From assembly GCA_019119835.1 (NCBI GenBank), contig DWWE01000038.1:1-36289 (forward strand): a DNA stretch of 36,289 nt, in the 5' to 3' direction. A program made the translations under genes and the position numbers. This document shows positions 16,677 to 25,228 of the stretch, in pieces (positions within the stretch are counted from its first letter, which is position 1; each line of letters begins with the position of its first letter). This DNA comes from Candidatus Gemmiger stercoravium. GTDB taxonomy: Bacteria; Bacillota; Clostridia; Oscillospirales; Ruminococcaceae. The notes beneath the pieces are model-generated. The model ran no database searches and was not told the DNA's origin. It saw only the letters and a list, made by a program, of their open reading frames with translations.

Positions 16677-16706
16677 AAACAAATGTAAAAAATATCCAAA
16701 ATCCTG

Positions 16707-16735
16707 TTGAACTCCCGCCCGGATTCCCGTATACT
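16707..16735 (+). promoter_or_regulatory. SigA promoter of the hydrogenase operon
   Basis: TTGAAC (16707-16712), 17-base spacer, TATACT (16730-16735). The start codon of the first gene is 75 bases downstream. Confidence 0.75.
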
Positions 16736-16810
16736 GGTATCAATACGGCGGCTTGGGCTGGGCCGCCAGACCCCCGGGCCGACATGGCCCGGCCAAACGG
16801 AGGAACAACT

Positions 16811-18646
16811 ATGCGTAGACTTTCCATTGAGACCCCGGACCGCGCCCAACAGGTCGTGCAGGACCTGTGCCGCGATATGGGGCATCGTGTGGCGGCCAAC
16901 CCGCCGGGGCTGTGCCCGGTGGACCTGGCGCTGAACTTCCTGCGCCTGTGCCATGCGCAGACCTGCGGCAAATGCGTGCCCTGCCGCATCGGGCTGTCCC
17001 AGCTGGAGACCCTCATCGAGAGCGTGCTGGACCAGACCGCCCCGCCGGGCACCATCAACCTGATCGAGTCCACCGCCGCCGCCATCGTCGATTCGGCCGA
17101 CTGTGCCATCGGCTACGAGGCCGCCGCCATGGTGCTGGAAGGGGTGTGCGGCTTCCGGGAGGATTACGAGCTCCACGCGGCCGAGGGCCGCTGCATCTGC
17201 TCGCTGGCCCAGCCGGTGCCCTGCGTCACCGTCTGCCCGGCCCATGTGGACATCCCCGGCTACATCGCCCTGGTGCGGGAAGGCCGCTTTGACGACGCGG
17301 TCAACCTGATCCGCAAGGACAATCCCTTCCCGTACTCCTGCGCCTATGTCTGCGAACACCCCTGCGAAAAGCAGTGCCGCCGCCGGCTGGTGGACGACGC
17401 CATCAACATCTGCGGCATCAAGCGGTATGCGGTGGACCATTGCAAGGACGAGACCCCGCCCGCCCCGGCCGAAGCCACCGGCAGGCGGGTGGCGGTGGTG
17501 GGCGGCGGGCCCAGCGGGCTGACCGCGGCCTACTACCTGCAGCTGATGGGCCACAGCGTCACGGTGTTTGAACAGCGGGAACGGCTGGGCGGTATGCTGC
17601 GTTACGGCATCCCCGACTACCGCCTGCCCCCCGAAGTGCTCCAGAAGGACATCGACTACATCCTGCGCACCGGCGTCGAGATCAAGACCGGCGTCTGCGT
17701 CGGCACCGACATCTCGGTGGAGCAGCTGCGGCAGGACTATGACGCGCTGTATGTGGCCATCGGCGCCCATGCCGACAAAAAGCTCGGCCTGCCCGGCGAG
17801 GACAGCGGCAACGTGCTGTCCGCCGTCGAGTTCCTGCGGGACTGCGGCGAGGGGGCGCCGCTGGACTTCACCGGCAAACGGGTGGTGGTCATCGGCGGCG
17901 GCAACGTGAGCATGGACGCCACCCGCACGGCCATCCGGCTGGGCGCGGCCAGCGTGACCTGCGTCTACCGCCGCCGGCTGGACGACATGACCGCCCTGCC
18001 GGAAGAGATCGCCGACGCCCAGGCCGAAGGCTGCCAGATCCTGCCGCTGCAGGCGCCCCACCGCATCGAGGCGGACGAAAACGGCAACGTGGCGGCGCTG
18101 TGGACCAAGCCCCAGATCATCGGCGGCTACGGGCGGGACGGCCGCCCGGCCCCCCGCGACGCGGCCGAGCGGGAGTTCCGCATCCCCTGCGACTACCTCA
18201 TCATCGCCATCGGCCAGCGCATCGAGTCGGACAACTTTGAAAAGGGCGGCATCCTGACCAGCCATGGCGCCCTGAAAGCCGACCTGTCCGGCTATGTGCC
18301 CGGCACCCCCAACGTCTTTGCCGGCGGCGACGCCGTCACCGGCCCGGCCACCGTCATCCGTGCGGTGGCGGCAGGCAAGGTGGGCGCCGCCAACATCGAC
18401 AGTTTCCTGGGCTTCCGCCACACCATCCGCTGCGATGTGCAGATCCCGCCGGCCCGGCTTTCCAACACACCGCCCTGCGGGCGCATCCAGCTCAAGAGCC
18501 GCAACCCGCTGGAAGCCCGCGCCGACTTTGCCCTGGCCACCTGCGGCATGACCGAGGAGGAAGCCCTGCAGGAAGCCGGCCGCTGCCTGCGGTGCGACCA
18601 CTTCGGCTACGGCATCTTTAAGGGAGGGAGGACGACCCAATGGTAA
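16811..18646 (+). CDS. Hydrogenase-associated flavoprotein: NuoF-type Fe-S segment fused to NfnB/GltD-like oxidoreductase
   Basis: A 611-residue FAD protein. Residues 1-115 match only the C-terminal [4Fe-4S] part of NuoF/HydB (TCGKCVPCRIG with Cys52, 55, 58 and distal Cys98); the FMN/NADH-binding part of NuoF is absent. Residues 125-215 are the Cys-rich GltD/NfnB N-domain (PCVTVCP and CAYVCEHPCEKQC). From 225 onward is an FAD/NAD(P) reductase with VAVVGGGPSGLTAA, the pyridine-nucleotide motif VVVIGGGNVSMDATR plus VYRRR, and FAGGDAVTGPATVIRAVAAG. It probably passes electrons between NAD(P)H and the hydrogenase encoded next, whose gene overlaps its end by 7 bases. GltD-like homology suggests NADPH, but this is inference. 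ATG 16811 has GGAGGAAC upstream; the longer open frame to 16553 crosses the promoter. Confidence 0.92.
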   Translation: MRRLSIETPDRAQQVVQDLCRDMGHRVAANPPGLCPVDLALNFLRLCHAQTCGKCVPCRIGLSQLETLIESVLDQTAPPGTINLIESTAAAIVDSADCAIGYEAAAMVLEGVCGFREDYELHAAEGRCICSLAQPVPCVTVCPAHVDIPGYIALVREGRFDDAVNLIRKDNPFPYSCAYVCEHPCEKQCRRRLVDDAINICGIKRYAVDHCKDETPPAPAEATGRRVAVVGGGPSGLTAAYYLQLMGHSVTVFEQRERLGGMLRYGIPDYRLPPEVLQKDIDYILRTGVEIKTGVCVGTDISVEQLRQDYDALYVAIGAHADKKLGLPGEDSGNVLSAVEFLRDCGEGAPLDFTGKRVVVIGGGNVSMDATRTAIRLGAASVTCVYRRRLDDMTALPEEIADAQAEGCQILPLQAPHRIEADENGNVAALWTKPQIIGGYGRDGRPAPRDAAEREFRIPCDYLIIAIGQRIESDNFEKGGILTSHGALKADLSGYVPGTPNVFAGGDAVTGPATVIRAVAAGKVGAANIDSFLGFRHTIRCDVQIPPARLSNTPPCGRIQLKSRNPLEARADFALATCGMTEEEALQEAGRCLRCDHFGYGIFKGGRTTQW

Positions 18647-20400
18647 ACCTGACCATCAACAACAAGGCGGTCACCGTGCCCGAGGGCACCACCATCCTGG
18701 AGGCTGCCCGCCAGGCCGGCATCGACATTCCGCATCTGTGCTACCTGAAAAAACTCAACGAGATCGGCGCCTGCCGCGTCTGCTGCGTGGAGGTGGAAGG
18801 GGAGCGCAATCTGGTCCCCAGCTGCAACAACCCGGTGGTGGAGGGCATGGTCATCCACACCAACAGCCCCCGCGCCCGCCGCACCCGCAAGATCAATGTG
18901 GAACTCATCCTCAGCCAGCACGACTGCCACTGCGCCACCTGCCAGCGCAGCGGCAACTGCCACCTGCAGACCATGGCCAACGACCTGGGCATTCTGGACA
19001 ACCCCTACCCGCGGGACCTGGTCACCGGGGTGCGGGCGCTCTGGCCGCGGGACTTCCCGCTTTACCGGGATACCAACAAATGCATCAAATGTATGCGCTG
19101 CATCCAGGTCTGTGACAAGATCCAGGGGGTCAATGTGTGGGATCTGTCCGGCACCGGCAGCCGCACCCGGGTGGATGTGAGCCGCAATCGCCGCATCAAG
19201 GAATCCGACTGCGTGCTCTGCGGCCAGTGCATCACCCACTGCCCCACCGGCGCCCTGCGGGAGCGCAGCGACACCGAGAAGGCGTTCGCCGCCATCGAGG
19301 ACCCCGACCGCATCACGGTGGTGCAGATCGCCCCGGCGGTGCGCACCGCCTGGGGAGAGAGCCTCGGCCTGCCGCCGGAGAAGGCCACCGTCAACCGGAT
19401 GGCCGCGGCGCTGCGGGCGCTGGGCTTCGACTATGTCTTCGACACCTCCTTCTCCGCCGACCTGACCATCATGGAGGAAGGCACCGAGTTCATCCGCCGC
19501 TTCCAGGCGGGGGAGACCAAAGACAAGCCGATGTTCACCAGCTGCTGCCCGGGCTGGGTGCGCTACCTCAAAGGCCATCACCATGACCTGGTGGGCTGCC
19601 TGTCCACCGCCAAGAGCCCCCAGCAGATGTTCGGCGCCGTGGCCAAAAACTACTTCGCCCAGAAGATCGGCGTCTCGCCGGACAAGATCTGCAGCATCTC
19701 CATCATGCCCTGCGTGGCCAAAAAGGCCGAGTGCGCCCTGCCGACCATGCACACCGAGGCCGGCCGGGATGTGGACCTGGCGCTGACCACCCGGGAACTG
19801 GTGCGGATGCTGCGGGCCGAGCACATCCACCCCGAAACGCTGGAGGAGGAAGCCTTCGACTCGCTGCTGGGTCCCTACAGCGGCGCGGGGGTCATCTTCG
19901 GCGCCACCGGCGGCGTGATGGAAGCCGCGCTGCGCAGCGCCTACTACCTGGTCAACGGCGAAAACCCGCCGCCCGACGCGTTCCGGGCGGTGCGCGGCGC
20001 CGCCGACGGGTCGGAAGGCTGGACCGAAGCCGAGTTCGACCTGGGCGGGGCCACGGTGCGCACGGCGGTGGTCAGCGGCCTGGCCAACACCGCCCGCCTG
20101 CTGGAAGCACTGCGCGCCGGCCAGGTCCGGTACGATTTTGTGGAGGTCATGGCCTGCCCCGGCGGCTGCGCCGGCGGCGGCGGACAGCCCCAGAGCAAGG
20201 ACGATGAGGAACTGGCCGCCGCTCGCGGACAGGTGCTCTACGCCATCGACAAGGGCAGCTCGCTGCGCTTCAGCCACGAAAACCCCGCCATCACCGCCCT
20301 GTACCGGGACGCTCTGGGCGAGCCGGGCAGCGAGGCGGCCGAACATTGGCTGCACACCGATCATTTCGGCTGGCAGATGCCCGGCGAACCGGCGGACTGA
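18640..20400 (+). CDS. hydA: [FeFe] hydrogenase catalytic subunit (group A)
   Basis: A 586-residue cytoplasmic hydrogenase interconverting protons and H2. The N-terminal [2Fe-2S] domain has Cys34, 45, 48 and 62. The His-Cys [4Fe-4S] domain follows (His94, Cys98, 101, 107). A 2[4Fe-4S] ferredoxin domain spans Cys148-201. The H-cluster ligands lie in TSCCPGW (Cys303, with the proton-relay Cys302), MPCVAKKAEC (Cys358) and the C-terminal CPGGCAGGGGQP (Cys506, Cys510). All catalytic residues of the CpI-type enzyme are present. It overlaps the flavoprotein gene (ATGGTAA), so translation is coupled. No NuoE-like subunit or HydEFG maturases are in the window. It could evolve H2 from NAD(P)H plus ferredoxin or consume it; direction cannot be told. 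Confidence 0.97.
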   Translation: MVNLTINNKAVTVPEGTTILEAARQAGIDIPHLCYLKKLNEIGACRVCCVEVEGERNLVPSCNNPVVEGMVIHTNSPRARRTRKINVELILSQHDCHCATCQRSGNCHLQTMANDLGILDNPYPRDLVTGVRALWPRDFPLYRDTNKCIKCMRCIQVCDKIQGVNVWDLSGTGSRTRVDVSRNRRIKESDCVLCGQCITHCPTGALRERSDTEKAFAAIEDPDRITVVQIAPAVRTAWGESLGLPPEKATVNRMAAALRALGFDYVFDTSFSADLTIMEEGTEFIRRFQAGETKDKPMFTSCCPGWVRYLKGHHHDLVGCLSTAKSPQQMFGAVAKNYFAQKIGVSPDKICSISIMPCVAKKAECALPTMHTEAGRDVDLALTTRELVRMLRAEHIHPETLEEEAFDSLLGPYSGAGVIFGATGGVMEAALRSAYYLVNGENPPPDAFRAVRGAADGSEGWTEAEFDLGGATVRTAVVSGLANTARLLEALRAGQVRYDFVEVMACPGGCAGGGGQPQSKDDEELAAARGQVLYAIDKGSSLRFSHENPAITALYRDALGEPGSEAAEHWLHTDHFGWQMPGEPAD

Positions 20401-20465
20401 CCTACCCGCCACTGCAACGCCGCTGCAAATTTATAAAATCGCCGCCCTGTCAAAGCGGCGGGGCA

Positions 20466-20534
20466 AAGCGGCCGGCCGCTTCCCGAAAGGGGACAGAAAA
20501 CCCCTTGAAAGAAGCGGCCGGCCGCTTCTTTTTT
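20466..20534 (+). terminator. Terminator of the hydrogenase operon with a duplicated palindrome
   Basis: The palindrome AAAGAAGCGGCCGGCCGCTTCTTT-type sequence at 20508-20531 is followed by a T-run to 20534, a good intrinsic terminator about 110 bases after hydA. The core AAGCGGCCGGCCGCTT occurs also at 20466-20481, so the two units can pair with themselves or with each other. Confidence 0.75.
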
Positions 20535-20634
20535 GCCGGGCCGGCCGCCGGGGCGCCCGGCCCTCGGCGGCAAGCTGCCCGAAAAGCCCGCGGCAAAGAA
20601 CTTGAATTTTTGCGCTTTGCTGCGGTGCAGTGCA

Positions 20635-20663
20635 TTGACATTTGCCCCTGTTTGTGCTATCTT
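20635..20663 (+). promoter_or_regulatory. SigA promoter of the opp operon
   Basis: TTGACA (20635-20640), 17-base spacer, TATCTT (20658-20663). Transcription would begin near 20670, leaving an approximately 210-base leader before oppB that contains a terminator-like hairpin. Confidence 0.7.
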
Positions 20664-20680
20664 TATACATATTCCTTTGC

Positions 20681-20721
20681 TCAAACGATAGCGTTTGACC
20701 AAAACGCTGTCGTGTTTTTTT
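20681..20721 (+). promoter_or_regulatory. Leader terminator/attenuator with overlapping dyad, upstream of oppB
   Basis: ACGATAGCGTTT (20685-20696) and AAACGCTGTCGT (20702-20713) form a 12-bp stem (one G-U pair) with a 5-base loop, followed by seven T. It lies only about 15 bases after the expected transcription start. An alternative, mutually exclusive dyad TCAAACG-N4-CGTTTGA covers 20681-20698. A related CAAAC-N2-GTTTG occurs at 20748-20759. Possible readings are attenuation, an operator pair, or a very short terminated RNA. Confidence 0.6.
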
Positions 20722-20883
20722 GTGGCGATTTGTCCGCCTAACGAACACAAACGTGTTTGACGGCGGCATCCGCCCCGGGAAGGGGGCGAAGGGAAGCGGG
20801 TGGCGGCCCGGCCAAAACACGCGCTGAGCGGGATACCTGCGGCACAGGGATTCCCGCTACTTTCAAGAGGAGAGTGAAACAAC

Positions 20884-21795
20884 GTGATTCGATATGTCGT
20901 AAAACGTGTGTTGCTGGCAATCCTGACGGTGTTCATCATCAGTGCGATCACCTTCTTTGCCATGAACGCCATTCCCGGCGGCCCCTTCGACGCTGAAAAG
21001 GCCCCCTCGCCCGAGGTCAAGGCTGTGCTGGAAGCCCGCTACAACCTGGACAAACCGGTGCCGGAACAGTATGTGCTCTACCTGCAGAACATCCTGCAGG
21101 GGGACTGGGGCGTCTCGCTCAAGACCGGCCGTGACATCACCACCACCCTCACCAGCCGCTTCGGCGTGTCCGCCACCCTCGGCCTCGAAGCCGCGGCGGT
21201 GTCCATCCTGCTGGGTCTGGTGCTGGGCAGCATTGCGGCGCTGAACCGCAACAAATGGCCCGACCGCGTCATCATCTTCTTCACCACGCTGTTCACCGGT
21301 GTGCCCAGCTTCGTGCTGGCCACCCTGCTTCTGCTGATCTTCTGCGTGCAGCTGCAATGGTTCCCGGTGTGGAGCGCGGACAGCCCGAACTACTTCCTGC
21401 CGGTGGTCTCGCTGTCGCTTTACCCCATGGCCTACATCACCCGCCTGACCAAGACCAGCATGCTGGACGCCCTCAGCCAGGACTATGTGCGCACCGCCCG
21501 CGCCAAGGGCGTGCCCCAGGTCAAGGTGATCTTCAAACATGCGCTGCGCAACGCCCTGATCCCGGTGGTCACCTACGTCGGCCCGATGATCGCCGGCATC
21601 ATCACCGGCTCGATGGTCGTTGAGAGCATCTTCACCATCGGCGGCCTGGGCACCCAGTTCGTCAACAGCATCAACAACTCCGACTATCCGCTGGTCATGG
21701 CCACCACCATCTTCCTGGGCACCCTGATGGTCGCCGCCAACCTGATCACCGACCTTGTCTACAAGGTCATCGACCCGCGCATCAATCTTGAGTAA
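20884..21795 (+). CDS. oppB: Oligopeptide ABC transporter permease OppB
   Basis: A 303-residue inner-membrane permease of the Opp/Dpp peptide importer, with six predicted spans starting at residues 9-27. The ATPase-coupling EAA loop is visible in DYVRTARAKGVPQVKVIFKHALRN. The N-terminal motif GDWGVSLKTGRDI is typical of OppB. It starts with GTG at 20884, preceded by AGAGGAGAG about 8 bases upstream; no in-frame ATG fits. The order oppB-oppC-oppD-oppF is canonical, with oppC 15 bases downstream. Confidence 0.95.
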   Translation: MIRYVVKRVLLAILTVFIISAITFFAMNAIPGGPFDAEKAPSPEVKAVLEARYNLDKPVPEQYVLYLQNILQGDWGVSLKTGRDITTTLTSRFGVSATLGLEAAAVSILLGLVLGSIAALNRNKWPDRVIIFFTTLFTGVPSFVLATLLLLIFCVQLQWFPVWSADSPNYFLPVVSLSLYPMAYITRLTKTSMLDALSQDYVRTARAKGVPQVKVIFKHALRNALIPVVTYVGPMIAGIITGSMVVESIFTIGGLGTQFVNSINNSDYPLVMATTIFLGTLMVAANLITDLVYKVIDPRINLE

Positions 21796-21810
21796 AAGGA
21801 GGTTCCCACA

Positions 21811-22908
21811 ATGACATATGCAGAAAACGGTATGCCCGCAAAGAACCCCCTTTCGGCGCAGATCGATCTTTCCAAATTCTCCACCGACGATTTCGTCCCC
21901 GCCTCTGCGGAGGAAAAAGCCCAGCAGGAAGTCATGGGCGAGAGCGTCAGCTTCTTCAAGGACGGCCTGCGCCGCCTGATGAGGAACAAGCTGGCCATGA
22001 CCAGCATCATCGTGCTGCTGGTCATGGTCGTGGCCATCGTCATCCTGCCGATGATCATTCCCTACGGGTATGACGAGATTATCCGGGTGGACGGCAGCCG
22101 TGACCGCCACATCACCAACCTCGCCCCCTTCCAGTATTCCGAGCGGGAACTGGAATATATGGCGGAGACCGGCGAAAAGCTGTTCCCCCATGTGATGGGC
22201 ACCGACAGCCTGGGCCGTGACTACTTTGTCCGTGTGCTCATCGGCACCCGCGTCTCGCTGGCCGTCGGCCTGGTGGCCTCCATCATGGTGCTCATCATCG
22301 GCCTGCTCTACGGCTCCATCTCGGCCTGGTGCGGCGGCGTGGTGGATATGATCATGATGCGGATTGTTGACATCATCTATTCACTGCCCGACACCCTGAT
22401 GGTCATTCTGCTGTCGGTGGTGCTGAACCAGACCCTGGACCCCCTGATCAAGTCGGTGGCGGTGCTCAACAGCCTGGGCACCAACATGATCGCCCTGTTC
22501 CTGGTCTTCGGCCTGCTGTACTGGGTCAGCATGGCCCGCCTTGTCCGCGGCCAGATCCTGACCATCAAGCAGAACGAGTATGTGCTGGCGGCCCGCACCA
22601 TCGGCACCCCCAGCGGCCGGATCCTGCGCAAGCACATCCTGCCCAACTGCCTGTCTGTCATCATCATCTCGGTGGCGCTGCAGATCCCCTCTGCCATCTT
22701 TACCGAAAGCTACCTGTCCTTCCTGGGCATCGGCGTCAAGGTCCCCATGCCCTCGCTGGGCTCGCTGGCCAACGAAGCCCGCGGCGCCATCAACACCTAT
22801 CCCTGGCAGCTGGTGTTCCCGGCGGTGGTCATCTGCCTGGTCGTGCTGGCCTTCAACCTGGTGGGCGACGGCCTGCGCGACGCCTTTGACCCCAAACTGA
22901 AGCGCTGA
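21811..22908 (+). CDS. oppC: Oligopeptide ABC transporter permease OppC
   Basis: A 365-residue permease partner of OppB. A long cytoplasmic N-terminus (about 55 residues, acidic) precedes the first span, as usual for OppC. The HVMGTDSLGRDYFVRVLIGTR motif segment and the coupling loop EYVLAARTIGTPSGRILRKHILPN are diagnostic. The C-terminal region ESYLSFLGIGVKVPMPSLG is conserved. ATG 21811 has AAAGGAGG upstream at 9 bases. The extracellular loop after the first span (about residues 88-125) is longer than a minimal OppC. Confidence 0.95.
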   Translation: MTYAENGMPAKNPLSAQIDLSKFSTDDFVPASAEEKAQQEVMGESVSFFKDGLRRLMRNKLAMTSIIVLLVMVVAIVILPMIIPYGYDEIIRVDGSRDRHITNLAPFQYSERELEYMAETGEKLFPHVMGTDSLGRDYFVRVLIGTRVSLAVGLVASIMVLIIGLLYGSISAWCGGVVDMIMMRIVDIIYSLPDTLMVILLSVVLNQTLDPLIKSVAVLNSLGTNMIALFLVFGLLYWVSMARLVRGQILTIKQNEYVLAARTIGTPSGRILRKHILPNCLSVIIISVALQIPSAIFTESYLSFLGIGVKVPMPSLGSLANEARGAINTYPWQLVFPAVVICLVVLAFNLVGDGLRDAFDPKLKR

Positions 22909-22918
22909 GGAGGGCCGC

Positions 22919-23923
22919 ATGATGAGTGAAAATACTTCCAAATACATCCTGCAGGTCAAGGACCTGCACACCACTTTCTCCACCGACAAAGGCGGCGTGG
23001 TCAAGGCGGTCAACGGCGTGTCCTTCAACCTGGAACCGGGCAAGATCCTCGGCATCGTGGGCGAGTCCGGGTCCGGCAAGTCGGTGACGGCCTATTCCAT
23101 CATGGACATCCTGTCCGACAACGGCGGCGTCACCGGCGGCGAGATCCTCTACAAAGGCGAGGACATCACCAAATGGGACGAGAAGAAGATGCAGACCTTC
23201 CGCGGCAAATGCTGCTCCATCATCTTCCAGGACCCTATGACCAGCCTGAACCCGGTGTACACCATCGGCAACCAGCTGGAGGAGGCCATCCGCCTGCACA
23301 CCGACCGGGACAAGAAGCAGGCGCGGGAACGCGCCATCGAGATGCTGACCCTTGTCGGCATCAACGAGCCGGAAAAGCGCATCAAGCAGTATCCCTATGA
23401 GCTGTCCGGCGGTATGCGCCAGCGCGTCATGATCGCCATGGCCCTGGCCTGCGAACCCGACATCCTGATCGCCGACGAGCCCACCACCGCCCTGGACGTG
23501 ACCATCCAGGCGCAGATCCTGGAACTGATGCAGGACCTGCAGAAGAAGCTGGGCATGGCCATCATCATCGTCACCCACGACCTGGGCGTCATCGCCTCGA
23601 TGTGTGACGAGATCATCGTCATGTACGGCGGCCGTGTCTGCGAGCGCGGCACCGCCGACGACATCTTCTACCGCCCGGCTCACGAGTATACCAAGGGCCT
23701 GCTGCGGTCCATTCCCTCCGGTTCCAACCTGAAGGAGCGGCTGGTCCCCATCGGCGGCACCCCCATCAACATGCTGGACCTGCCCGACGGCTGCGCTTTC
23801 TGCCCGCGGTGCGACTCCGCCATGAAGATCTGCCTGCGGGAACAGCCGCCGGAACTGCAGGTGGGCGAACACCACCGCGCTTCCTGCTGGATGAACGTGA
23901 AGAATGCCAAGGAGGGGAAGTAA
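22919..23923 (+). CDS. oppD: Oligopeptide ABC transporter ATPase OppD
   Basis: A 334-residue ATPase. It has Walker A GESGSGKS, signature LSGGMRQRV, Walker [13 protein letters not shown] and the switch His in VTHDLGV. The Opp/Dpp-specific C-terminal extension ends with a Cys cluster ([14 protein letters not shown] and a later Cys near the end), as in DppD-type subunits reported to bind an Fe-S cluster. ATG 22919 and ATG 22922 are both possible; AGGAGGG lies just upstream of the former. It lies 10 bases after oppC and its TAA is one base from the oppF start. Confidence 0.95.
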   Translation: MMSENTSKYILQVKDLHTTFSTDKGGVVKAVNGVSFNLEPGKILGIVGESGSGKSVTAYSIMDILSDNGGVTGGEILYKGEDITKWDEKKMQTFRGKCCSIIFQDPMTSLNPVYTIGNQLEEAIRLHTDRDKKQARERAIEMLTLVGINEPEKRIKQYPYELSGGMRQRVMIAMALACEPDILIADEPTTALDVTIQAQILELMQDLQKKLGMAIIIVTHDLGVIASMCDEIIVMYGGRVCERGTADDIFYRPAHEYTKGLLRSIPSGSNLKERLVPIGGTPINMLDLPDGCAFCPRCDSAMKICLREQPPELQVGEHHRASCWMNVKNAKEGK

Positions 23924-23924
23924 G

Positions 23925-24968
23925 ATGCCCAACAGCGAATACCTCGTGCAGGTGGAGCACCTGAAGGAATATTTCCCCGTGCGCACCGGCTTTGCCAAAA
24001 CCACCCCGCTGAAGGCGGTGGACAACGTTTCCTTTGCCATCAAGCCCGGCGAGACCCTGGGCCTGGTGGGCGAGTCCGGCTGCGGCAAAACCACCGTCGG
24101 CCGCACCCTGCTGCAGCTGTACAAGCCCACCGGCGGCCGCATCCTGTTTGACGGCCAGGTGATCTATGACAGCGGCGAACAGTATGACGAGAACGGCCGG
24201 CTGAAGGTGGATGCCAACGGCAAGCCGATCCTGGGCAAGCAGGTCCATGTGGACATGATGCCCTACCGCAAACAGATGCAGATGGTCTTCCAGGACCCGT
24301 ACTCCTCGCTGAATCCCCGCATGACTGTCGAGGACATCATCGGCGAGCCCCTGGACGTCCACAAGCTCTGCAAAAACAAGAAGGAGCGCCATGAGCGGGT
24401 CATCGAACTGATGGAGCTGGTCGGCCTGAACGCCGAACACGCCATGCGTTACCCCCATGAGTTCTCCGGCGGTCAGCGCCAGCGCATCGGCATCGCCCGC
24501 GCCCTGGCGGTCAACCCCAAGTTCATCGCCTGCGACGAGCCGGTCTCGGCGCTGGACGTGTCCATCCAGGCCCAGGTCGTCAACATGTTTGAGGACCTGC
24601 AGAAAAAGCTGGGCGTGGCCTACCTCTTCATCGCCCATGACCTGCTGGTCGTTCACCACATCAGCGACCGCATCGCGGTCATGTACCTGGGCAAGATGAT
24701 GGAGCTGGCCGACTCGGACGAGCTCAACGACAACCCGATCCATCCCTACACCCAGAGCCTGCTGTCCGCCGTGCCCATCCCGGACCCCAAGACGGCCCGC
24801 AGCGCCAAGCGCATCGTGCTGGAAGGCGATGTTCCCAGCCCGCTCCACATGCCCAGCGGCTGCCCGTTCCGCACCCGCTGCCGCTATGCCACCGAGCAGT
24901 GCGCCAAGGAGATGCCCCCCTTCACCGACCGGGGCAACGGCCATTTTGTGGCCTGCTGGAACAAGTGA
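23925..24968 (+). CDS. oppF: Oligopeptide ABC transporter ATPase OppF
   Basis: A 347-residue ATPase forming a heterodimer with OppD. Visible are Walker [10 protein letters not shown]-loop [14 protein letters not shown], signature [10 protein letters not shown], Walker [13 protein letters not shown] and the C-terminal Cys-containing extension ([14 protein letters not shown]). ATG 23925 is chosen with GGAGGGGAAG upstream; the open frame begins at 23904 inside oppD. Between the Walker A strand and Q-loop there is a roughly 20-residue charged insertion (around residues 75-105). A hairpin without T-run follows at 24988-25015. Confidence 0.95.
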   Translation: MPNSEYLVQVEHLKEYFPVRTGFAKTTPLKAVDNVSFAIKPGETLGLVGESGCGKTTVGRTLLQLYKPTGGRILFDGQVIYDSGEQYDENGRLKVDANGKPILGKQVHVDMMPYRKQMQMVFQDPYSSLNPRMTVEDIIGEPLDVHKLCKNKKERHERVIELMELVGLNAEHAMRYPHEFSGGQRQRIGIARALAVNPKFIACDEPVSALDVSIQAQVVNMFEDLQKKLGVAYLFIAHDLLVVHHISDRIAVMYLGKMMELADSDELNDNPIHPYTQSLLSAVPIPDPKTARSAKRIVLEGDVPSPLHMPSGCPFRTRCRYATEQCAKEMPPFTDRGNGHFVACWNK

Positions 24969-24987
24969 TTGTCTCTGGCTGAAAGAC

Positions 24988-25015
24988 AGTGCGTCCCCCG
25001 CCCATGAGACGCACT
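24988..25015 (+). other. Intercistronic hairpin between oppF and oppA
   Basis: AGTGCGTC (24988-24995) pairs with GACGCACT (25008-25015) around a 12-base loop. There is no T-run, so it is a poor terminator. It may act as an mRNA-end or processing structure that separates oppBCDF from the independently promoted oppA. Confidence 0.4.
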
Positions 25016-25111
25016 TCACAAAATGCTCACGATTTGGGCGCTGAAACCTGTGCGAATTTCGGCAAAACGCCCAAAAATGGTGACGCAAAAGCAACAGCTT
25101 GTCACTTTGCC

Positions 25112-25140
25112 TTGCCAAAGGCGGGCCGGGTGGCTATAAT
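25112..25140 (+). promoter_or_regulatory. Strong SigA promoter of oppA
   Basis: TTGCCA (25112-25117), 17-base spacer, perfect TATAAT (25135-25140). The start codon is about 90 bases downstream. Separate promotion fits the need for excess binding protein over the membrane complex. Confidence 0.85.
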
Positions 25141-25228
25141 GGGCCTTATATCGGGGGAAACCTGCCAGCTGCGACAACCGGCCGCAAAGTCAGGTTTTTC
25201 TGATAGAATCCTTTAGGAGGGAAAGAAA

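Noticed and set aside
16469-18640. A 723-codon minus-strand open frame opposite the hydrogenase flavoprotein.
   Set aside because: Shadow of a strongly supported plus-strand gene; composition is His/Ala/Gly-rich without recognisable domains, and it crosses promoters.
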